Part shown: positions 57,581 to 64,000 of the stretch, one piece after another | Layout of the letters: every line of letters starts with the position of its first letter | Position numbering within the stretch: position 1 is the stretch's first letter | Assembly (NCBI RefSeq): GCF_012489685.1 | Contig: NC_080042.1 | Coordinates: 62,233,633-62,297,632, forward strand | Direction of reading: 5' to 3' | DNA length: 64,000 bases | From: Lotus japonicus | Taxonomy: Eukaryota; Streptophyta; Magnoliopsida; Fabales; Fabaceae | Program-made: the position numbers and the translations under genes | Notes under the pieces: generated by a model | The model's input: the letters and a program-made list of their open reading frames with translations, nothing else | Databases searched by the model: none | What the model was told of the DNA's origin: nothing

Positions 57581-59787
57581 ATGGCCTCCGAACCCGCCGA
57601 CGAAGACAACAACACCTGGGAGCACGTCCTCCGCCGCATGCTCCCCGTCGGAGCTCCGATGCCAGACGAGGAGCAACTCGACTACTCCATCGCCGTCGAG
57701 TACGAAGGACCTCCTGTCCAATACCACATCCCTAGGGTTGATCCGCTCGAAGTAGCTTCCACCGCCGCCGCCTCCTCCGCCCCGATTCGCAACTCCGATC
57801 ACGCCGCGGCCGCAATTCCCATCGCCATGCCGCTTCACCCTCGATTCTCAAGGTTTGGAATCGTCCGTAACGGCGGTTACGGCCGCGAGCCGCGGAGTCC
57901 GGTTGAGAGTCAGAGACCGTCTTCGGTGTCGCCGAATCAGTCTCAGTTTGAGTCTGGCAACGGCGGCGGCGACGTCGATCCCGACGATTTTTCCGGTGAG
58001 CCTGTTGCGGACACTGCCAGCGGTGGTTCGTCTCCGGCTCGGTCGTGGACTGTTCCGAACAGCGGCGCCGTCGAGGGTAAGCGCCCGACGACGGTGACGT
58101 TCAACACTCCGAGGGATTCGTCATCTGACGACGGCAGTTACCTCTCGCCGCAGTCTGTAGCGACGGAGCCGGTGGGATCGCCGGCGGCTTCTGCGTCTGC
58201 GCGGAACGCGCAGACGAAGCGGTGGGTTTGCAGCAGATGTGGGAATAAGAACAGGTTGAAGGAGAAGGAAGCGTGTTTGGTGTGTGATGCGAGGTACTGC
58301 TGCAACTGTGTGCTGAAGGCCATGGGGTCGATGCCGGAGGGGAGGAAATGCGTGAGCTGCATTGGGCAGGCCATTGATGAGTCGAAGAGATCGAGCTTGG
58401 GGAAGTGTTCGAGGATGCTGAGTAGGGTTTGTAGTCCATTGGAGATTAATCAGATCATGAAGGCTGAGAAGGAGTGTGCTGCTAATCAGCTGCGGCCGGA
58501 GCAGCTAATCGTCAATGGGCGCCAGTTGAGGCAGGAAGAGTTGGCTGAGATTCTGGGCTGCGCGATACCGCCTCAGAAGTTGAAGCCAGGGAGGTATTGG
58601 TATGATAAGGATTCTGGATACTGGGGCAAGGTGAACATGAAAAACAGAAAACAGAAAGAAAGAAAATTTAGTGTTTTGATATGCTGAAAATGTGCCACTA
58701 AAGTGTAATTGTCTGTAATGTGAGGAAACAAACATATTTTCACTTTTGGATCTTTGCGGGTTAAGATCTTTCTCACTTTATAGACAAGTGCACTTTAGAG
58801 GTGCCTTATCTTCAATATGAAGTGTTTATGTTTTATGTTTGTTCTTGGTTTTGTATAGAAACTACTATTTTTAGATTGTTTTGTTGTTTTGCTTAGTTTG
58901 GAAGTTGTGGATTTCAGGAGGGAGAGAAGCCTGATAGGATAATAAGTTCAAAGCTAAATATTGGAGGGAAGCTTCAAACAGATGCAAGCAATGGAAATAC
59001 TAGAGTCTACATGAATGGCCGTGAAATAACAAAGATTGAGCTTAGAATGTTAAAGGTAATCATGTTTTTCCTTGCATTTTAGTTTGGATAAAGTTCAGAG
59101 CAAAATCGTAGAACATAGAAATTCCTATATGTGCTAGAAGGCTAGATGCCAACTTGAATTTTGTGTGTTTTCTTGCTTGCCGGAACCCTCTTGAGTCTTG
59201 ACTGAATATTAACTGCAGAATTTTGTGTTTATAAGGCAATTGATTGTCCTTCAAAGAATATTGCTCACCAATCTTCCGATGGAGCAAAAAAAAAAAGAAT
59301 ATTGCTCACCAAAGCAATGAAATATTTTGTGAAGTTTATCTTGAATGAAAGACAGGAAGAACCTTTCCATGGGACAATCCTGCTTCCCTCTTTTGATTTC
59401 ATTTAGACCATCTTAAGTGAAAGAAACCTTGAATCTTGTTTTCTCATTCCTGTCTATATAATATTGATCTAATTATAGACCATTAAGAGTTTCCTTTTGA
59501 TCTTTAGATCTGACTTCATTGGACTTTGGAAATATAAAATTGCACTTTGTATATCTGTTTGTAATTTATTGCTCTTATCAACACCAATCAATTTGTAACT
59601 TGTTTGGCTGTCATTTTAGCTTGCAAATGTTCAATGCCCGCGAGACACCCATTTCTGGGTTTATGATGATGGCTCTTATGAGGAAGAAGGCCAAAATAAT
59701 ATTAAAGGGAACATATGGGGAAAGGTTCTCTCTTACCTAATATAATATATATATATGTATATATATATATATGTATATATATATATG

Positions 59788-59818
<31 letters not shown>

Positions 59819-62316
59819 CTACTGTTTAATTTGAGCTTGAAAGCGGATGCCTTGATTTGGTTTTTTTATACAATATCGATTTGGTTTATGGTAGGCAGGC
59901 GTCCACTCGTTTGATTTGTTCATTATGCTCATTGCCTGTACCACCTACTAATCCTCCTGGGGTCAAAGATAATCTGACTAACTATTCAACAAGGTCTGTG
60001 CCTGAGTATTTAGAGCAAGGTAGAGTTCAGAAACTATTGTTGTTTGGTATGGAAGGATCTGGAACAGCCACTCTGTTTAAACAGGCATGTCTAACTATTC
60101 CTTTCTCTTTCACATCTCTCGCACTCTCTCCCCCTCTCTGTGTCATAGTTTCTTGTATCCATGCCTTTCCGTGTTATAAATTCTAATGTGCCTGATTCGG
60201 GTCAATACCTTTGGCTTTCCTTCGGGCAAAAGGCTTTAGTGAAGGTTCATATTTTATATGCTCAGTTTGAAGCTCAACAGGTGCTGGTGGACTGCTAGTT
60301 ATAATAGTCCATCCATAGTAATACAATTGACTGTTTTCTATGGATTTAGATGTGTTATTATCAACTATTTTACTCAATGCAAAAAATAAATGTTTTAAAC
60401 ATAGTTTGATTATGCATGCACACATCCGTACTCTCAGAAGTACATGCTATATAATATAACTAGGTTTTTGCTTATGTATGGGTAATGCATATGCACACCT
60501 GCACATGCCAAAATTTCGATGCATAAAGGTTATATGTGCTTGCCATATTCGTAAAATAGGCCAATGCATACTCGTAGATGTTTACATATATTCATATACA
60601 CTTAGATGTATATGTAACTAAATAGAAGTTTTATTTTGTATAGTTTCAACATTTCGGATGTGTATTCACTTTCAGCTTACGTGTAATGTAAACTCTGCCT
60701 TGCCCCTTTTTCGAGTGCTTTCTAATAATGCCTATTATGGATGGCTTTTCATTGTACACTTGGCGGTCTTTTCTTTATTTTATTTTTTTAAATCTGCAAG
60801 TTTTAGTTTAAATGGCTGACTCACTTTTTAACATCTTGCAAGGGTTTTCCTTTACCTAATTACTTTGAGTTTATGCTACAGTGTCAACTATTTTTATTGT
60901 TCTCATTTTACTGTTTCCGTGCTTTCTTTATGAGAATAATGTTTTTCCTTGTCCTTGAATCAGGCCAAGTTTTTATATGGAAACAAGTTTTCTCCAGAAG
61001 AGTTGCAAAACATTAAACTCATGATTCAAAGCAATATGTACAAGTATCTCAGCATTCTGCTTGAAGGACGAGAGCAGTTTGAAGAGGAAGCTCTGGCAGA
61101 GAAAGAATGTGCCTCGTTAGAAGATGAAGAATCTGGACCTGGTATAACATTTTATTTTATTTTTCCTTCAGGCACAAAATATACATTTTTCTTCAAAAAG
61201 TTCCACAGTGCTTGTAAGTTATGAAGTTGAGTGATAAGTTATGCGGTTGTAGTTAGTTGGAGAGCCCAAGGCCTTATAAACCCCTCATTAGAATCCCATA
61301 CTTCCAATGAGGGACTCAAGTCCCATACCTTGCAATTAGATCCTAACATTGAGCTGTATATTTCTTTCTCTCACCGTCTCCATTTTTTGTCAACATTTCT
61401 ATGTTTATCTCAAATTATTGTCCAATCAGAACATTTAATGAAGAGTACCCATATTAGTTATGTGGGATGAGGGAGGGAGAGAGGGAACAATAAGTGCTTA
61501 AGTGCTTTATGTGGCCCTTATGTGGCACATAAAGGTCACTTTTGGATAACAGACTTCTCTGATTCTTTCTTGATGTACTGCATCTTTGCAATTTTGCTCC
61601 AACATGCAATAAACTCATTACGTTATGCAGATGTTAAACTTATAAAACTTAACTTCAGGTAACTTATTTATATTTTGTCTGACAATATTGAACATGTATT
61701 ATAATAAAGACGACGATATAAACTTGTAATAGGAACAGCCATCAAGGTTTATCTCACTAATTGAATTGAGTTCTATCAAAAACCAAATATTCAATAAAAC
61801 CATATAATGTAAAGTACTTCTTAATGGTTACTTGTTGTCATGTTAAGGTTTCTTTCTACTAGTGGTCCATTGTTACGCGACAAAACAAATATGCTATAAC
61901 TGCTATGTTGGATGATTTATCCTTTTAAGGAACAATTTTTCCAATAACAATTCTTGATAGCTAATAGTTGTGTTGGATTCTGTGGATGATGAAAGTTGGT
62001 AATAATCTTTTTGTTAATATCTTTGAAAAGTTGGGTTTATGTGAGTGAATCTGATTGTGCAATAAATTCAGCAGAAAGAGCAGCTGAGGAAAACAAACCA
62101 ACCATTTACTCGATCAATCAAAGACTCAAGCATTTTTCTGACTGGTTGCTGGATATTATGGCTACGGGGGATTTGGAGGCTTTCTTCCCTGCTGCTACGC
62201 GTGAGTATGCTCCTATGGTAGAGGAGATCTGGAGAGATCCTGCTGTTCAGGAAACATACAAGAGAAGAGAGGAATTGCATAATCTTCCTGATGTCACTAA
62301 ATATTTCTTAGATCGG
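57581..62316 (+). CDS. Extra-large G protein (XLG2/XLG3-like), 5' part
   Basis: Non-canonical plant G-alpha subunit that pairs with G-beta-gamma in immune and developmental signalling at the plasma membrane and nucleus (family knowledge). Exons seen: 57581-58630, 58918-59055, 59620-59724, 59899-60084, 60964-61141 and 62072-62316, about 634 residues so far. Order: N-terminal low-complexity Ser/Pro/Gly region; Cys-rich motif (about 215-260: [24 protein letters not shown]); a conserved block [23 protein letters not shown]; then the G-alpha-like part with G1 motif [13 protein letters not shown], in which the canonical lysine is absent as usual in XLGs, and helical-domain text [18 protein letters not shown]. 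Intron 4 uses a GC donor (CAG|GCATGT). The exons with the remaining GTP-binding motifs are not in the window: after 62316 an intron begins. Confidence 0.9.
59743..59818. repeat. (TA)n/(GTATATATA)n microsatellite in XLG intron 3
   Basis: TA runs regularly interrupted by TATG give a 12-16-bp higher-order period. It is located 80 bp before exon 4 and shortens the sequence available for a branch point. Confidence 0.85.
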
Positions 62317-63589
62317 GTATGTCTTTACCATTTTTATCACTTTGTCTTCTAGAGAAGTATTTGGTTGCTTTATCTTGTATGTTCCATTGCAGTTGTGCAT
62401 GTGAGCATATGATTGTTGTTATGTTACAACTAAATATTTGTCCATTGAACTTCTTTTGTTTTTGCCTTTTCCATTCTGGAGTTAATTCAATGCAGCAAGC
62501 CTCAGTGCTCTCCTGAACTGAACCAACTATTACTTCACCTTATCTATTATGATGAACTTACAAAAAGAGAGTGAAACACTAGAGCTGAGAGAAAGGGGTG
62601 TTAGTTACATTATTATTGTTTCAATGTAGAAAATTTGAATTTTAGATGTATGGAAGAGGAGAAAATGTACCTTCACAAGAAACGGTGTTTGCAAAGAAGA
62701 AGCATGAATCTGTAAATTCTATTGGCTAGTAACAATTATCTGGAAATGTCATTTTTCCCATTTTGTTTTTCCTTGAAAAGGAAGTGCTTGAAAAGTTGCT
62801 ATTTATCTAAACAACTTAGAAGGGCTGAAGGGTTAAATTAGTTCCTTGCAAGAAATGAATGAACTTCTGATGGACTTTACAGTTAATCTAAATCACATCT
62901 AATTTGCGCTTTTGTTTGGTAGCATTAATTTGAACATTTACTACTATGAAGTCTTAGCTCATTTTTATAATTGGGGAAGTTTTTTGTTGCATATTGTCAT
63001 TCTTATTCTTCATGAAATTAGTGACGGAGTTAGTATCAACATGATTTCTATTTTAATTTAGGCAAAAGTTTATTAAACTCACTTTCTATAAGGAGATATT
63101 CAATCTAATAACTAGCCTTGACTTGAGACTAAAATAATCTGAGTATTCGATATATCTTTGCATGAATGAGATATACAATATTATATTCAAAGGTTACGTA
63201 GTCAATATTGAAGCTTAGGGATTACAAAATCAGCTAATTAGGGAAAGCAGGGAAACTATGAAATAAGATCAAAACAAAATCTGTACATAATCAATAATAT
63301 AGTTACAGAATAATATTACAACACTCCCCCTCAGGATAAACATATAAATCGAATGCATTTAGCTTAGAACATACGTATAGTATTATTAGGAATTGGATCA
63401 GAATACAAAGAACATTGATATTGACAGCAAAACTCAATTACACTAGTTATTCAAGGGTCTTGGAACACTAAAACCTGATAACCATGTTCCTGTAAATAGA
63501 CAATGATATCTACAAGGGTCGCAATGATTCTTTTAATTGTCAACAATAGTAACTAGCTTGTTCTTTGCTGATTCCTCCTTTCTTATTCA
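62317..63589 (+). other. XLG intron 6 (start), no exon found
   Basis: GTATGT donor at 62317, then AT-rich intron-like sequence. The next conserved XLG exon (the segment preceding the G3 region) could not be found in any frame, so it lies beyond the window or has been lost. Confidence 0.5.
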
Positions 63590-64000
63590 GACCGGTTCCA
63601 TTCTCCTTTTATAGGATCCACTTATGCTCATAAGTGGTTGGGCTTGACCCATTTCTCCATAATTTTGACTGAGCCACTTGAATCCCAAAAAAATGATTCA
63701 AAGGACCTAAGTCCTGAAACTGCTGAGATAAGTGTTCTTAAGGGCTTGAAGCCCTCATGATCATCACCTGTAATCACAATATCCTCCACATAAACTATAC
63801 ATATTTTTATTTGAATATAAGCATTTAAAGAAGACATACTATATAGTAAATCTTCGCTAAACCAACCCAACAAAGTTTGAATTGTTTTAGGCCATATTGG
63901 GACTTCTGGAATTTGCATTCAAGACCTCAGCCTCTTGCGCAACAAAGCTGGGGTAGACCTCCTCCAGGTCACCATGTATGAAAGCAATTTTAATATCTAA
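63590..64000 (-). pseudogene. Ty1/copia reverse transcriptase remnant
   Basis: Reverse-strand fragments in more than one frame read LDIKIAFIHGDLEE at the window edge, then WFSEDLLYSMS, IVYVEDIVITGDDHEG (an altered form of the copia YVDDIVITG active-site motif) and a piece matching the GPLKYFLGIEVAQSK region. Frame changes and the altered Asp show decay. The element runs off the window and probably lies in the XLG intron in opposite orientation. Confidence 0.75.

Noticed and set aside
57413..57838. 141-residue antisense frame opposite the XLG first exon
   Set aside because: A Gly-rich shadow of the GC-rich XLG coding sequence with no family resemblance.
62497..62516. Candidate seventh XLG exon after GCAG (reads QASVLS then stop)
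   Set aside because: It does not match the conserved XLG continuation and terminates the protein before essential G-domain motifs.
1..64000. CRISPR arrays, bacterial operons, rRNA genes
   Set aside because: None seen; short repeats here are transposon-related or microsatellites, and the sequence is clearly plant nuclear.

Overview
The window is nuclear DNA of a flowering plant, most likely a papilionoid legume. The support is spliced genes with GT-AG introns, an AT-rich background dense in small transposons, Au-type SINEs, a solo LTR resembling legume SIRE1-type LTRs, and two endogenous plant pararetroviruses. The species cannot be fixed from the sequence alone.

Layout. 1-2.3 kb: the 3' part of a monoacylglycerol-lipase-like gene (+) with an Au SINE in an intron. 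2.5-8.8 kb: repeats (LTR-like remnant, three inverted-repeat DNA elements, an RNase H-like remnant). 8.8-12.1 kb: a three-exon plastid-targeted DUF760 gene (-) resembling the UV-B-induced protein At3g17800, with a Stowaway MITE in its intron. 12.1-14.6 kb: repeat remnants. 14.6-19.7 kb: a seven-exon malectin-like/LRR protein gene (-) without a kinase domain; its first intron holds two Mutator-type elements and a SINE that is itself interrupted. 20-21.7 kb: nested MITEs.

21.8-38.1 kb is the most distinctive part: two endogenous caulimovirids, probably Florendovirus-like, lying convergent (tail to tail). Each is slightly more than one genome unit (periods 7227 bp and, after removing a later insertion, about 7321 bp). 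Each has terminal redundancies carrying the tRNA-Met primer-binding site and is bounded by TA-dinucleotide tracts. Both carry a large ORF1 (movement, capsid, zinc knuckle, protease, reverse transcriptase, RNase H) and an ORF2 overlapping it by 8 nt; both are broken by stops. The minus-strand copy is also split by a 1213-bp solo LTR with a 5-bp target duplication.

38.1-40.1 kb holds two Stowaway-like MITEs, a CACTA-like remnant, a 35-bp copy of polygalacturonase exon sequence and a truncated copy of the neighbouring ribosomal L18 gene. 40.5-42.6 kb: a five-exon GH28 polygalacturonase gene (-). 42.9-44.7 kb: a Tourist-like MITE, Helitron-like ends and a long imperfect hairpin. 45.3-47.5 kb: a mitochondrial-type uL18 ribosomal protein gene (-) with an intron in its 5' leader. 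49.6-50.4 kb: a hAT-type MITE. 50.7-54.0 kb: a four-exon SSU72 phosphatase gene (+). 55.2-57.1 kb: a CCCAAA-rich repeat and an AT-rich tandem array of about 0.2-kb units. 57.6-62.3 kb: the first six exons of an extra-large G-protein gene (+), whose 3' part is not in the window; a decayed Ty1/copia reverse transcriptase fragment (-) fills the end.

The host genes are unrelated housekeeping and signalling genes and do not form a pathway. Exon borders were placed by eye from splice signals, reading-frame continuity and family resemblance; no alignment or expression data were available.
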